DNA of 64,000 nt from Bacillus haynesii (GCF_001969855.1 NZ_MRBL01000016.1:186001-250000); one strand, 5' to 3'; shown: positions 16,168 to 24,017, numbered from the stretch's first letter. Numbers and translations are program-made. Notes: generated by a model not told the origin, from the letters alone.

Positions 16168-17076
16168 TTGCCTATCAACATACCTATCAATTTGCCAGCT
16201 AAGCAGATTCTTGAAAGTGAAAATATTTTTGTCATGGATGAAAAACGGGCTTTTCATCAGGACATCAGACCATTAAATATTGTGATTCTTAATCTGATGC
16301 CGCAGAAAATTAAGACCGAGACACAGCTGCTCAGGATGCTCGGAAATTCTCCTTTACAGGTATATTTCACTTTTTTAATACCGTCTACACACACGCCAAA
16401 ACATACACCAAGGCAGCATTTGGAACAGTTTTATACAACTTTTTCTTCAATCAGGGACCGAAAATTCGACGGCATGATTATTACCGGTGCACCGATCGAG
16501 CACCTGGAGTTCGAAGAGGTATCCTATTGGGAAGAACTCCAGGAGATTTTAGACTGGAGCAAAACACATGTCACATCAACGCTTCACATCTGCTGGGGAG
16601 CGCAGGCAGGACTGTATCATCACTACGGGATTCGCAAAGTCAAACTGCCGAAAAAAACATTTGGCGTTTTTGAACACAGAATAATGGAGAAAAATGAAAG
16701 ACTGGTCAGAGGCTTTGAAGAGTTCTACTATGTCCCGCATTCGAGGCATACAGATATAAATATGGATGACTTAAAAGCCGTTTCCCACTTAAAAGTGCTC
16801 AGCATATCCGATGAAGCGGGCGTCTGTTTAATTGCTTCAAAAGATGAAAAACAAGTTTTTTTAACTGGACATCCTGAGTATGATACAGATACTCTTAAAG
16901 AAGAGTATGAAAGAGATTTAGCCAGGAACATGGACATTGATCCGCCGGTGAATTATTTTAAAGACGGGCCGGACGGTGCGGTGCCTGTAAACCGCTGGAA
17001 AGCCCATGCGACTCTTTTGTTTATGAACTGGCTGAACTACTACGTTTACCAGGAAACACCATATGAGTGGAAATGA
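16168..17076 (+). CDS. metA: Homoserine O-acyltransferase MetA
   Basis: 302-aa enzyme activating homoserine for methionine synthesis. The catalytic Cys is in [15 protein letters not shown], and GHPEYD holds a conserved Glu. TTG 16168 starts the conserved MPINIP and lies 6 nt after GGAGGT; the GTG three bases earlier is too close. The specificity segment reads [13 protein letters not shown] with Glu where acetyl-CoA-using Bacillus enzymes have it (Gly favours succinyl-CoA), so acetyl transfer is inferred. Confidence 0.95.
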   Translation: MPINIPINLPAKQILESENIFVMDEKRAFHQDIRPLNIVILNLMPQKIKTETQLLRMLGNSPLQVYFTFLIPSTHTPKHTPRQHLEQFYTTFSSIRDRKFDGMIITGAPIEHLEFEEVSYWEELQEILDWSKTHVTSTLHICWGAQAGLYHHYGIRKVKLPKKTFGVFEHRIMEKNERLVRGFEEFYYVPHSRHTDINMDDLKAVSHLKVLSISDEAGVCLIASKDEKQVFLTGHPEYDTDTLKEEYERDLARNMDIDPPVNYFKDGPDGAVPVNRWKAHATLLFMNWLNYYVYQETPYEWK

Positions 17077-17140
17077 AATTCTCATGCCCTGGTCTGATGC
17101 AAGACATTCAAAATGTGTTAAAATACAGTTGGGTTAGTCT

Positions 17141-17225
17141 TCCATAAGGGGGGTTCGGCTTTGCAGCGAAAGCAGGAATTTAAGGAACCCAGTGCTTTCC
17201 TGCCGATCCATACTTTAAAAATACC
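17141..17225 (+). other. Structured region upstream of ugtP
   Basis: Part of the 269-nt metA-ugtP gap. It can form GGGTTC/GAACCC (17151-17156 with 17185-17190) enclosing GCTTT/AAAGC, or instead GCAGGAA/TTCCTGC (17172-17178 with 17197-17203); these exclude each other. No T-run follows directly. An AT-rich stretch with TATAAT near 17244 precedes ugtP. Confidence 0.35.
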
Positions 17226-17345
17226 TTAATTTTTGTTCTTCATTTATAATTAAAATAATATTTATGGTATGGTATGTGTGGACATTGACTCCTGTTTTTT
17301 TACCATTTTAGCTCTTGCTGTTTGAATTAATTGAGGTGAATATGC

Positions 17346-18497
17346 TTGAATACCAATAAAAATATATTAATTTTGACTGCAAATTACGGAAATGGCCATG
17401 TTCAAGTAGCCAAAACGCTCTACCAAGAGTGCGAACGGCTCGGTTTTAAGAATGTAACTGTTTCGAATTTGTATCAAGAATCAAATCCGATTGTGTCAGA
17501 GATCACGCAGTATCTCTACCTGAAAAGCTTCTCAATCGGTAAACAGTTTTATCGTCTTTTCTACTATGGGGTCGATAAAATTTACAATAAAAGAAAGTTT
17601 AATATTTATTTCAAAATGGGAAATAAACGGCTGGACCAACTGGTTAAAAAACATCAGCCAGATATCATCATCAATACGTTTCCAATGATTGTCGTGCCCG
17701 AATACAGACGGAGAATGGGAAAAGTCATTCCGACTTTTAACGTCATGACGGATTTCTGTCTTCATAAAATTTGGGTCCACGAACATATTGATAAATATTA
17801 CGTAGCAACTGATTACGTGAAGGAAAAACTGCTCGAAATCGGCACTCACCCGAGCAACGTCAAGATCACGGGCATTCCGATCCGCAGGCAGTTTGAAGAA
17901 GAAATGGACAAAGATAAGATCTACGAGAAGTATCAGCTGTCTCCCGACAAGAAGATATTGCTGATCATGGCAGGCGCACACGGGGTTCTGAAAAACGTAA
18001 AAGAACTGTGCGAATCTCTGGTGACGGAAGAAGATGTTCAAGTCGTCGTCGTGTGCGGAAAAAATTCGATGCTGAAATCTTCACTGGAAGACATTGAAGC
18101 CCTTTATCCAAACAAGCTGAAAACGCTCGGTTATATCGAAAGAATTGACGAGCTGTTCAGGGTGGCTGACTGCATGATCACAAAGCCGGGCGGAATTACC
18201 TTGACAGAGGCCACGGCAATCGGCGTTCCCGTCATCCTTTACAAGCCTGTTCCCGGGCAGGAAAAGGAAAATGCCCTGTTCTTCGAAGACAGAGGGGCTG
18301 CCATCGTCGTCAACAGGCATGAGGAGATTCTTGAATCAGTCTCTTCCCTTTTGGCTGATGAGAAAAAATTAAACGAAATGAAGAAAAACATTAAAAGCCT
18401 GCATTTATCCAATTCATCAGAAGTCATCCTGACGGACATTATCGAGCAGTCTGAAATCATCATGAACAAAAAACAGACTGTCCGGGCGCTGTCCTAA
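17346..18497 (+). CDS. ugtP: Processive diacylglycerol beta-glucosyltransferase UgtP
   Basis: 383-aa GT28-type glycosyltransferase moving glucose from UDP-glucose to diacylglycerol at the inner membrane face, giving glycolipid anchors for lipoteichoic acid. It also slows division by acting on FtsZ in B. subtilis when UDP-glucose is high. Visible: ANYGNGHVQVAKTL at the N-terminus and the donor-site KPGGITLTEATAIGVPVIL. TTG start at 17346 behind GAGGTG. Near identical in layout to the B. subtilis protein. Confidence 0.97.
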   Translation: MNTNKNILILTANYGNGHVQVAKTLYQECERLGFKNVTVSNLYQESNPIVSEITQYLYLKSFSIGKQFYRLFYYGVDKIYNKRKFNIYFKMGNKRLDQLVKKHQPDIIINTFPMIVVPEYRRRMGKVIPTFNVMTDFCLHKIWVHEHIDKYYVATDYVKEKLLEIGTHPSNVKITGIPIRRQFEEEMDKDKIYEKYQLSPDKKILLIMAGAHGVLKNVKELCESLVTEEDVQVVVVCGKNSMLKSSLEDIEALYPNKLKTLGYIERIDELFRVADCMITKPGGITLTEATAIGVPVILYKPVPGQEKENALFFEDRGAAIVVNRHEEILESVSSLLADEKKLNEMKKNIKSLHLSNSSEVILTDIIEQSEIIMNKKQTVRALS

Positions 18498-18510
18498 AAA
18501 AATTCGATGC

Positions 18511-18543
18511 AAAAAAACACTTGCTCTGCAAGTGTTTTTTGTT
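18511..18543. terminator. Bidirectional terminator, ugtP and AIM24 gene
   Basis: Stem AAACACTTGC/GCAAGTGTTT flanked by A-run and T-run between convergent stops. Confidence 0.92.
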
Positions 18544-18548
18544 TGATA

Positions 18549-19238
18549 TTAAGATTCCGAGTAATAAACTTCTTCAAACGGCTGCACAACGACAAACCCG
18601 TTCCCTGAAAACTTCATTTGGATCGATTCCCCGCTTCCCCTGCCGATGAACGTCTTAAAAGAGACATCTGTCACAAATTCAGGCTGCAGGCTTCCAGACC
18701 AGGCAACCGTTGCGTTTGGATCGGTATAGACGGGGCTTTCCGGGGTTACGATCAAAGTGAGCGGCTCATAATGGCTTGTGATTGCAGCCATTCCTGTTCC
18801 TTCAAGCTTAATGTTAAACAGCCCGCCGGCAAGCATACCGGAAATTCTTTTCATCAGTTTGATGTCCCAATGGATCGACGACTCAAAAGCGAGCAGGTCG
18901 TGCCCATTCACAAATATGGAGTCTTGATTCAAGTTTAAGATGGATATCTTCTTTCCTTGATCCGCGAGGTACACCTTTCCGTTTCCTTCCGCTTTCATCA
19001 GTGCAGCCCCTTCGCCGCTGAACACTTTTTTCACCATCCGTCCAATTCCGTGTTCAAATACCCCTTCACGCTTAAATTTGACTCTTCCTCTGTAGGAAAT
19101 CATCGAACCGGCCTTTGCCCACACTTTTCCGTCGAGATTGACTTCCAAGAGACGGGGCGTTTCCATTTCAAACAGCCCCTCCCCTTTGTCTTCCTGCTGG
19201 GTTTTGGATACAAACTCATCAACCGAATAACGGCTCAT
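18549..19238 (-). CDS. AIM24-family protein
   Basis: 229-aa beta-sheet-rich protein of the AIM24 family (named after a yeast mitochondrial protein; bacterial role unknown). Family features: an N-terminal FEMETPRLLEVNLDGKVWAKAGSMISYRG segment, repeated strand-forming Gly/Val runs, and a final GNGFVVVQPFEE. No signal peptide or membrane helix. Its promoter matches the sigma-W consensus, pointing to a cell-envelope stress role. It is not at this locus in B. subtilis 168 as I recall. RBS AGGAG lies ahead of ATG 19238. Confidence 0.85.
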   Translation of the reverse strand: MSRYSVDEFVSKTQQEDKGEGLFEMETPRLLEVNLDGKVWAKAGSMISYRGRVKFKREGVFEHGIGRMVKKVFSGEGAALMKAEGNGKVYLADQGKKISILNLNQDSIFVNGHDLLAFESSIHWDIKLMKRISGMLAGGLFNIKLEGTGMAAITSHYEPLTLIVTPESPVYTDPNATVAWSGSLQPEFVTDVSFKTFIGRGSGESIQMKFSGNGFVVVQPFEEVYYSES

Positions 19239-19282
19239 CTGTTAACACTCCTGTTCACATTCCTGATATTGGTTTTATTATA

Positions 19283-19308
19283 TACGGACTGACGCTTAAA
19301 ATGTTTCA
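19283..19308 (-). promoter_or_regulatory. Sigma-W-type promoter of the AIM24 gene
   Basis: Minus strand reads TGAAAC (19308-19303), exactly 16 nt, then CGTA (19286-19283), the sigma-W consensus. It lies 45 nt before the ATG. A TATAAT with weak -35 overlaps, so sigma-A use is also possible. Confidence 0.7.
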
Positions 19309-19400
19309 TCCGCTTTGCGAAAAATGATGTTGAATAACCATAAATTGAAAACGATTTCAAAGAAATTCCTTAAAAAAGCATTAAAGTTCATTTTTTTCTC

Positions 19401-19438
19401 TTGACAGCTTGACGAAGCCTCCATAGATAGTGTATAGT
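19401..19438 (+). promoter_or_regulatory. cspD promoter
   Basis: Two overlapping -35/-10 sets: TTGACA-17-TAGATA and TTGACG (19409)-18-TATAGT (19433-19438). The 80-nt leader that follows contains a CATCAT/ATGATG hairpin and a TAGCACA/TGTGCTA hairpin, as is common for cold-shock leaders. Confidence 0.6.
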
Positions 19439-19522
19439 GAAACCATCATTTAGCAGAACACCGTTAGATGATGAAAATTTTTTTTAGCACATTGTGCTAC
19501 AGTACTAGGAGGATTAAGCAAT

Positions 19523-19723
19523 ATGCAAAACGGTAAAGTAAAATGGTTTAACAATGAAAAAGGCTTCGGCTTCATCGAAGTTGAAGGAGGAGACGATGTA
19601 TTCGTTCATTTCACTGCAATCGAAGGTGACGGATACAAATCTCTAGAAGAAGGACAAGAAGTTTCTTTCGAAATTGTTGAAGGTAATCGTGGACCTCAAG
19701 CATCTAACGTTGTAAAGCTTTAA
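19523..19723 (+). CDS. cspD: Cold-shock protein CspD
   Basis: 66-aa OB-fold single-strand nucleic-acid-binding protein. RNP1 (KGFGFIEV) and RNP2 (VFVHFTAI) are intact. Acts as an RNA chaperone in the cytoplasm. AGGAGG precedes the ATG. Located at the B. subtilis cspD position between ugtP and degR. Confidence 0.96.
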   Translation: MQNGKVKWFNNEKGFGFIEVEGGDDVFVHFTAIEGDGYKSLEEGQEVSFEIVEGNRGPQASNVVKL

Positions 19724-19753
19724 CAAAATCAGAACAAATTGAGACTTCAAATA

Positions 19754-19787
19754 AGAGGAGAGGCATTTTTTGCCTCTCCTATTTAAT
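19754..19787. terminator. Bidirectional terminator, cspD and degR
   Basis: Stem AGGAGAGGCA/TGCCTCTCCT between convergent genes; overlaps the degR stop. Confidence 0.88.
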
Positions 19788-19961
19788 TTTCAGCTGAATT
19801 TCGATCGCCAGTATATTTTGCTTCAGCCTTTGCTCGATTTCCTCAATATTCTTCTCGAGAGATGGACGCCCCTTTTTCGCAATATCAACGAGCTGTTCAA
19901 GATCTTTATATACCTCCACAAATGTCTTGTGAAGAACGGTTTGCAGTTCATTGCTTTCCAC
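19779..19961 (-). CDS. degR: DegR-like activator of degradative enzymes
   Basis: 60-aa protein, exactly the DegR length and at the degR locus next to cspD. DegR stabilises phosphorylated DegU and so raises exoprotease production in B. subtilis. The sequence is largely helical and charged (DLEQLVDIAKKGRPSLEKNIEEIEQRLKQ). It starts at GTG 19961 after AAAGGAGTCTGAGG. The name rests on locus, length and partial recall of the sequence. Confidence 0.75.
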   Translation of the reverse strand: MESNELQTVLHKTFVEVYKDLEQLVDIAKKGRPSLEKNIEEIEQRLKQNILAIEIQLKIK

Positions 19962-20120
19962 TGTTCCTCAGACTCCTTTTTTTATGATTACCTAAATTAG
20001 TAATAAAGACTTATATTTTTTAGGTTCAATAGTTATATCGGATTAATTTTACTTTATTTTTTCTATTTTACACATAAAAATGCCTTTTTTAGAAAAAATA
20101 CTTGTCGGAGGTGTATGATC

Positions 20121-20387
20121 ATGAAATCAGAACATCACGATGATCTCGAAACGGGATTTAATCAGCGCAAGCAGCTTGAAATAGCCGTAGAAACAGCCCA
20201 AAAAACGACGGGAATGGCAACGAGGCAAAAAAGCTCCACTTTGCTGAAATCGGCGTATCAATCCATTGAAGATGCCAGACAGCTGTCAGAGGCTGAGGAA
20301 TTATCAGCACTGGATGAAGACTTTTTAAACGAACAGCTCAACATATTAAATAGTTGCCAGCACCAGCTTGATGAATCACAGCACTAA
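20121..20387 (+). CDS. ypzA: Conserved protein YpzA (DUF2564-type)
   Basis: 88-aa, mostly helical, Gln-rich soluble protein beginning MKSEHHDDLETGF. Syntenic with B. subtilis ypzA. The second ATG (20121) is 9 nt from GGAGG; the first (20115) is too close. Function unknown; the composition resembles small sporulation-linked proteins, but that is only an impression. Confidence 0.75.
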   Translation: MKSEHHDDLETGFNQRKQLEIAVETAQKTTGMATRQKSSTLLKSAYQSIEDARQLSEAEELSALDEDFLNEQLNILNSCQHQLDESQH

Positions 20388-20412
20388 AAAAACCGCGTTC
20401 AGCGGTTTTTTA
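20386..20412 (+). terminator. Terminator after ypzA
   Basis: Stem AAAAACCGC/GCGGTTTTT with T-run, right at the stop codon. Confidence 0.9.
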
Positions 20413-20469
20413 GCGTGGCCCGAAAACCCGGTTTTCATGGATGATGGCCTATTGGGGAATTTTTAGGGA

Positions 20470-20664
20470 TCAATTTTTGTTAGTCAGCACGTCTCCATAT
20501 GTGCGGAGCTTTTCTCCGACCGTACATTTTGAAATGCAAAATGCGTGGGCATACGTTTTTCCGTATTCTTTTCTGAAGTGTTTTTTGATGAAGCACCCTT
20601 CACAGTAGGTGTCCTGCAAATGTGTCAGTTCCTTAAAGATCTCTTTCTTATCCAAAACGTTCAT
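20470..20664 (-). CDS. ypeQ: Zinc-finger-like protein YpeQ
   Basis: 64-aa protein with four cysteines in two pairs (YCEGCFIKK and CISKCTVG), a likely zinc ribbon or knuckle. Found at the ypeQ locus 5 nt downstream of ypeP with AACGGAG before the ATG, so cotranscribed with the RNase H-like gene. Role unknown. Confidence 0.8.
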   Translation of the reverse strand: MNVLDKKEIFKELTHLQDTYCEGCFIKKHFRKEYGKTYAHAFCISKCTVGEKLRTYGDVLTNKN

Positions 20665-20669
20665 CTCCG

Positions 20670-21329
20670 TTATTCATCTAGTTTGATTTGGCTTTCCACA
20701 ATGGTATGCTCAAGCATTTTTTTTGCGAGCTGGTCCGCTTCCTTGTTATCTTTGCGGCTGATTTGAATATAGGTGGGCGTGAGCTTTAATTTTTGAAGCT
20801 GGCTTTCGATTCTGTCCAGCCATTTCGAATGAACGGGATCATAGCATGGCCAGTTTCCTTCGAGCTGGTTCAGCACGACGAGCGAATCCCCTTTAATGAC
20901 GACGGAGTTCCTGCTTGCCCCGAGATCTCTAAGCTCTTTCACGGCTTCGGAGAGAGCCGCATATTCCGCCTCGTTATTCGTTGTCAGCCGAAAGCTCTTG
21001 TTCTTTCTCAATCGATACCGCTCCCCGCCGAGGGAGTAATATATCACAATGCCTAAACCGGCGAGCTGACTTTCTTTATCATAGCTGCCGTCAAAATACA
21101 CGGTGATCTCATCCGGTTCAACCGCAAGTTCCTCTTTCAGCTTTTCCAGCTCTTTCACGGTCCAAAAGCTGCCCTTCTCATCTTCGAACTCGAGTTCAGT
21201 GACATACGGACTTTGAGAAAGCTGACGCCCGGCCGCCACTGCCTCTTTCACCTCGATCCATTCATCAGCTGTAAATTGAATGGGTGAAGACCCTTTAATC
21301 TTGATTTTCATGCCTGCTCTCAGTTTCAC
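20670..21329 (-). CDS. ypeP: RNase HI-like protein YpeP
   Basis: 219-aa protein with an N-terminal region of unknown function (about 1-75) and a C-terminal RNase H fold. The acidic catalytic set is present: YFDGSYD, TTNNEAEYAAL, IKGDSLVV and KDNKEADQLAKK. B. subtilis YpeP has been reported without detectable RNase H activity (from memory). GTG 21329 was chosen because AAAGGTGA lies 5 nt before it; the longer TTG-started frame lacks a site. Confidence 0.85.
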   Translation of the reverse strand: MKLRAGMKIKIKGSSPIQFTADEWIEVKEAVAAGRQLSQSPYVTELEFEDEKGSFWTVKELEKLKEELAVEPDEITVYFDGSYDKESQLAGLGIVIYYSLGGERYRLRKNKSFRLTTNNEAEYAALSEAVKELRDLGASRNSVVIKGDSLVVLNQLEGNWPCYDPVHSKWLDRIESQLQKLKLTPTYIQISRKDNKEADQLAKKMLEHTIVESQIKLDE

Positions 21330-21342
21330 AAAATCACCTTTA

Positions 21343-21370
21343 TTCAAATTATGGCTTGTTATGCTATAAT
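21343..21370 (+). promoter_or_regulatory. ypdP promoter
   Basis: TATAAT at 21365-21370 with TTCAAA 16 nt upstream; divergent from ypeP. Confidence 0.5.
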
Positions 21371-21404
21371 CAAAACAGTTTATTCAGAAAGGAAGTACTC
21401 GTTC

Positions 21405-22106
21405 TTGTTTAACGAAATATTATGGATTAGTTTTGCGATCATTAATTTTATCATTGTTCTCTTCTTTTTTAAACGATTTGGCAAAACCGGTTTATTTGTC
21501 TGGATCGGTTTTGCGACAGCCGCCGCCAATATCGAGGTGGTCAAAACGGTCGAGCTGTTCGGTTTGACTGCGACACTCGGCAACATCCTGTACGGAAGCG
21601 TATTTTTTGCGACCGACGTCATCAATGAAAGATACGGAAAGGAAGAAGCGAAAAAAGCCGTTTCAATCGGTTTTTTCATTCTGATTACCTTGACGCTCGT
21701 CATGCAGGGAGCGCTTCTATTCAAGCCGCATCCTGAAGACATCGCACAGCCTGCGCTGGAGACGATATTCGGCTTCTTGCCCCGCGTGGCGCTCGGCAGC
21801 CTGCTCGCCTATATCATCAGCCAAACGCTTGATGTTTATGTATATTCGGGAATCAGAAGGTTATTTCCTTCCGATCGGGCACTATGGCTTCGCAACAGCG
21901 GCAGTACAGCCCTAAGCCAGCTGCTCGATACGTTGATTTTTACAAGCGTTGCGTTTATGGGCGTTTATCCGCTGGATGTATGGATTCAAATTTTTATCAC
22001 GACATACGTCTTGAAATTCGTTGTCGCTGTTTTCGCAGCACCGTACGCGTATGCCGCTAAAAGAATCACCCCTTTGGATGAAAGGAGCGAAAACAATGCC
22101 GGTTGA
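21405..22106 (+). CDS. ypdP: Queuosine-precursor transporter family protein YpdP
   Basis: 233-aa membrane protein of the YhhQ/QPTR family, importers of queuine or its 7-deazaguanine precursors for tRNA modification. Six hydrophobic segments and the family blocks [33 protein letters not shown] and [14 protein letters not shown] are visible. TTG 21405 matches the conserved MFNEILW start and follows GAAAGGAAG. It overlaps ypdQ by 11 nt. Confidence 0.85.
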   Translation: MFNEILWISFAIINFIIVLFFFKRFGKTGLFVWIGFATAAANIEVVKTVELFGLTATLGNILYGSVFFATDVINERYGKEEAKKAVSIGFFILITLTLVMQGALLFKPHPEDIAQPALETIFGFLPRVALGSLLAYIISQTLDVYVYSGIRRLFPSDRALWLRNSGSTALSQLLDTLIFTSVAFMGVYPLDVWIQIFITTYVLKFVVAVFAAPYAYAAKRITPLDERSENNAG

Positions 22107-22494
22107 GGTCTATATCGACGGAGCAAGCGCCGGTGATCCCGGACCGTCCGGACTTGGCATTTTCATCAAAGACGGTCAGAAGACCGAGTCCTTCTCCCTT
22201 CCCGCCGGCTCACTGAGCAACCATGAAGCGGAATTCCAGGCGCTGATCGAAGGAATGAAGCTGTGCGCCGAACGAAACTACCGGATCGTTTCGTTTCGGA
22301 CCGATTCGCAGATCGTCGAGCGCACGGCGGATTCGGAGTTTGTCAAAAATCAGGATTTTAAGCCATATCTGGATGAAATCATCCGCTTAAAAAAGGATTT
22401 TGATTTATTTTTTATCAAGTGGATTCCTTCGAAGTCAAATCAGGCGGCTGACAAGCTGGCGAAAAAAGCGATATTGCTGAACGCCCCCGAGTAA
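22096..22494 (+). CDS. ypdQ: RNase HI-like protein YpdQ
   Basis: 132-aa compact RNase H fold. Catalytic carboxylates are all visible: [32 protein letters not shown] and [14 protein letters not shown] 22096 with AAAGGAG inside the end of ypdP, so the two are translationally linked. Paralogous to YpeP 770 bp away. As with YpeP, activity in the B. subtilis homologue is doubtful from memory. Confidence 0.87.
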   Translation: MPVEVYIDGASAGDPGPSGLGIFIKDGQKTESFSLPAGSLSNHEAEFQALIEGMKLCAERNYRIVSFRTDSQIVERTADSEFVKNQDFKPYLDEIIRLKKDFDLFFIKWIPSKSNQAADKLAKKAILLNAPE

Positions 22495-22536
22495 AATCCA
22501 TTCCCGCTGCACATCATAACGAGTGAGGTGGTTCAA

Positions 22537-22683
22537 GTGGAAAAACAGCATTCAGCAGGAAGAGGCCGCCTGACAGGCGGTGTCACGCCCCAGGGAGATA
22601 TTGTATTGAACCGGGATAACCGGCATACAGACCCAAAAACCGAGCTTGAAAACCGGGCGAAAAAAAGCAATACAAAACATTAG
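22537..22683 (+). CDS. sspL: Small acid-soluble spore protein SspL
   Basis: 48-aa minor SASP of the spore core. The conserved GRLTGGVTPQGD and DPKTELENRAKKSNTK blocks match SspL; there are a few extra residues compared with the 42-aa B. subtilis protein. GTG start behind GAGGTGG. Probably transcribed in the forespore, although I could not find a clear sigma-G promoter. Confidence 0.9.
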   Translation: MEKQHSAGRGRLTGGVTPQGDIVLNRDNRHTDPKTELENRAKKSNTKH

Positions 22684-22711
22684 AGAGATCGGTTACCCGA
22701 TCTCTCTTTAG
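22682..22711 (+). terminator. Terminator after sspL (copy A)
   Basis: 11-bp stem AGAGAGATCGG/CCGATCTCTCT with short T-run, starting inside the sspL stop codon. A 26-nt sequence here recurs with one change at 22885-22910. Confidence 0.85.
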
Positions 22712-22716
22712 ATGAT

Positions 22717-22756
22717 TGACAAATTCCTAAAAGGTTTTATTTTTAGGAATTTGTCA
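22717..22756. repeat. 16-bp perfect inverted repeat
   Basis: TGACAAATTCCTAAAA (22717-22732) and its exact reverse complement (22741-22756) with an 8-nt loop. No T-run follows. It forms the left part of the sspL-ypcP intergenic element. Confidence 0.85.
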
Positions 22757-22775
22757 TCCCATTCAGGGTGTCTGA

Positions 22776-22872
22776 AAACCCTTGCAGTCTAGGAAGCCCG
22801 AGCACCGGAGCGGAGCGAATGTTATAATTCGTGAGCACCGGAGCACAGGCCTGACAACGAATGCGAGGGTTT
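22776..22872 (+). repeat. Structured intergenic element between sspL and ypcP
   Basis: An 11-bp outer stem (22776-22786 with 22862-22872, one G-T pair) encloses a second stem GTC-T-AGG/CCTGAC (22787-22793 with 22850-22855), two direct copies of GAGCACCGGAGC (22800-22811 and 22833-22844) and a central GCGAAT/ATTCGT hairpin. No coding frame explains it. It may be a dispersed repeat or a structured RNA; I cannot tell which. Confidence 0.6.
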
Positions 22873-22884
22873 GGCAGCACGCTG

Positions 22885-22916
22885 AGAGAGATCGGTTATC
22901 CGATCTCTCTTTTTTC
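22885..22916 (+). terminator. Plus-strand terminator (copy B) overlapping the ypcP end
   Basis: Same 11-bp stem as copy A, followed by seven T on the plus strand. On the minus strand it encodes the last residues and stop of ypcP and lacks a T-run. Confidence 0.75.
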
Positions 22917-23783
22917 GAATTTCATCAGCAGCGGTTCGATTCCCCGTATTTGATGAAGTCTCAGCATCTCCTTTGCCCTGTCATGCATCAAGGTGAAGTC
23001 CGCATCGTCCAATGAGCAGGAAAGCGGTACATCGCATTTGATTTCTGCAAGGATTCTGGACAGCTTCAGGTCTTCAAGACATTCGGTTATTTTCGTCTGC
23101 TGGCCCTTTGTCAGCTGACCGATGTTTTCCAGCAGCCGGTCAACAGTTGAATATTCCTTGATCAGCTTGTAGGCCGTTTTTTCGCCGATGCCTTTTACCC
23201 CAGGGTAATTATCGCTTGTATCGCCCATCAGCGCTTTGATGTCAATTAAAGCCTTCGGTTCGACACCGGTCTCTTCACTGAATGATTCTTCCGTGTATAC
23301 TTTATAATTGCCGATTCCTTTTTGAAGCAGAGCAACTTTAACATTGACTGTTAAAAGCTGAAGCAAATCTTTATCACCGGTGACGATCGTGATCTCCGCT
23401 TCTTCGCTGAACATCGCTGACAGCGTGCCGATGCAGTCATCGGCTTCATAGCCCGCAAGGCCGATATTTAAAATCCCGAGCTCTTCCGCCGCTTCCTTTG
23501 CCATGTCAAATTGCGGAATCAATTCTAGAGGCGGCTCGCTCCGGTTCGCTTTATAATCCTTAAATAAATCGTTGCGGTACGTTTTGCTTCCCATGTCCCA
23601 GCAGCAGACGACATGGCTCGGTTCAAACGCAGACACCGCTGTTAACAGGTGTTTTAAAAAGCCGTGAACCCCGTTTGTCGGCACGCCTTTGTCATTCAGC
23701 ATAAAATTGCGGTGCACCGCAGTCGCAAAAAAAGACCGGAATAATAAAGCCATCCCGTCTACAAGCAGCAGCTTCTTGTTCAT
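22896..23783 (-). CDS. ypcP: 5'-3' exonuclease/flap-endonuclease-like protein YpcP
   Basis: 295-aa FEN-family nuclease resembling the 5' nuclease domain of DNA polymerase I. Metal-binding acidic clusters are visible: LLLVDGMALLFR, GYEADDCIGTL, VTGDKDLLQLL and MGDTSDNYPGVKGIGEKTA (with a helix-hairpin-helix). Likely a role in RNA primer removal, shared with Pol I. The C-terminal REIG and stop are encoded within the plus-strand terminator hairpin. Single gene behind its own TACAAT-type -10. Confidence 0.92.
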   Translation of the reverse strand: MNKKLLLVDGMALLFRSFFATAVHRNFMLNDKGVPTNGVHGFLKHLLTAVSAFEPSHVVCCWDMGSKTYRNDLFKDYKANRSEPPLELIPQFDMAKEAAEELGILNIGLAGYEADDCIGTLSAMFSEEAEITIVTGDKDLLQLLTVNVKVALLQKGIGNYKVYTEESFSEETGVEPKALIDIKALMGDTSDNYPGVKGIGEKTAYKLIKEYSTVDRLLENIGQLTKGQQTKITECLEDLKLSRILAEIKCDVPLSCSLDDADFTLMHDRAKEMLRLHQIRGIEPLLMKFEKREIG

Positions 23784-23842
23784 TATGGAAACTTCCTTTC
23801 ATCATACAATGCACTTATTGTACCACAGGAGCAAAAATGATG

Positions 23843-23867
23843 AAAACAGCGTCTAGCGACGCTGTTT
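23843..23867 (-). terminator. Terminator after the gamma-SASP-like gene
   Basis: Stem AAACAGCGT/ACGCTGTTT with TTTT on the minus strand, touching the stop codon. Confidence 0.8.
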
Positions 23868-24017
23868 CTATTTTTGGTGCTGTTTTTTGCTTGAAATTAA
23901 TTTTGCGGCTTCCATTTGCGAATAGGATTCAGTCGCAAATTCAGTGTTAAAGCCGTTCTTCTTTTTAGCGTTGTTGTTTCGCTGTGCATTCGCGTTGCCA
24001 AGCTTTGTTCTTCCCAT
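23868..24017 (-). CDS. Small gamma-type SASP-like protein, 49 aa
   Basis: 49-aa protein, Asn/Lys/Gln-rich, beginning MGRTKLGNANAQRNNN and carrying FNTEFATESYSQ. The TEFATE segment resembles the TEFASE site at which the germination protease GPR cuts gamma-type SASPs such as SspE. A strong GGAGGTGA precedes the ATG and a terminator follows. Only one repeat unit, unlike SspE with two or three. A spore-core role is inferred from composition. Confidence 0.7.
   Translation of the reverse strand: MGRTKLGNANAQRNNNAKKKNGFNTEFATESYSQMEAAKLISSKKQHQK

Noticed and set aside
17532..18041. 169-codon antisense ORF inside ugtP
   Set aside because: Shadow of the UgtP reading frame, low-quality composition, no start signals.
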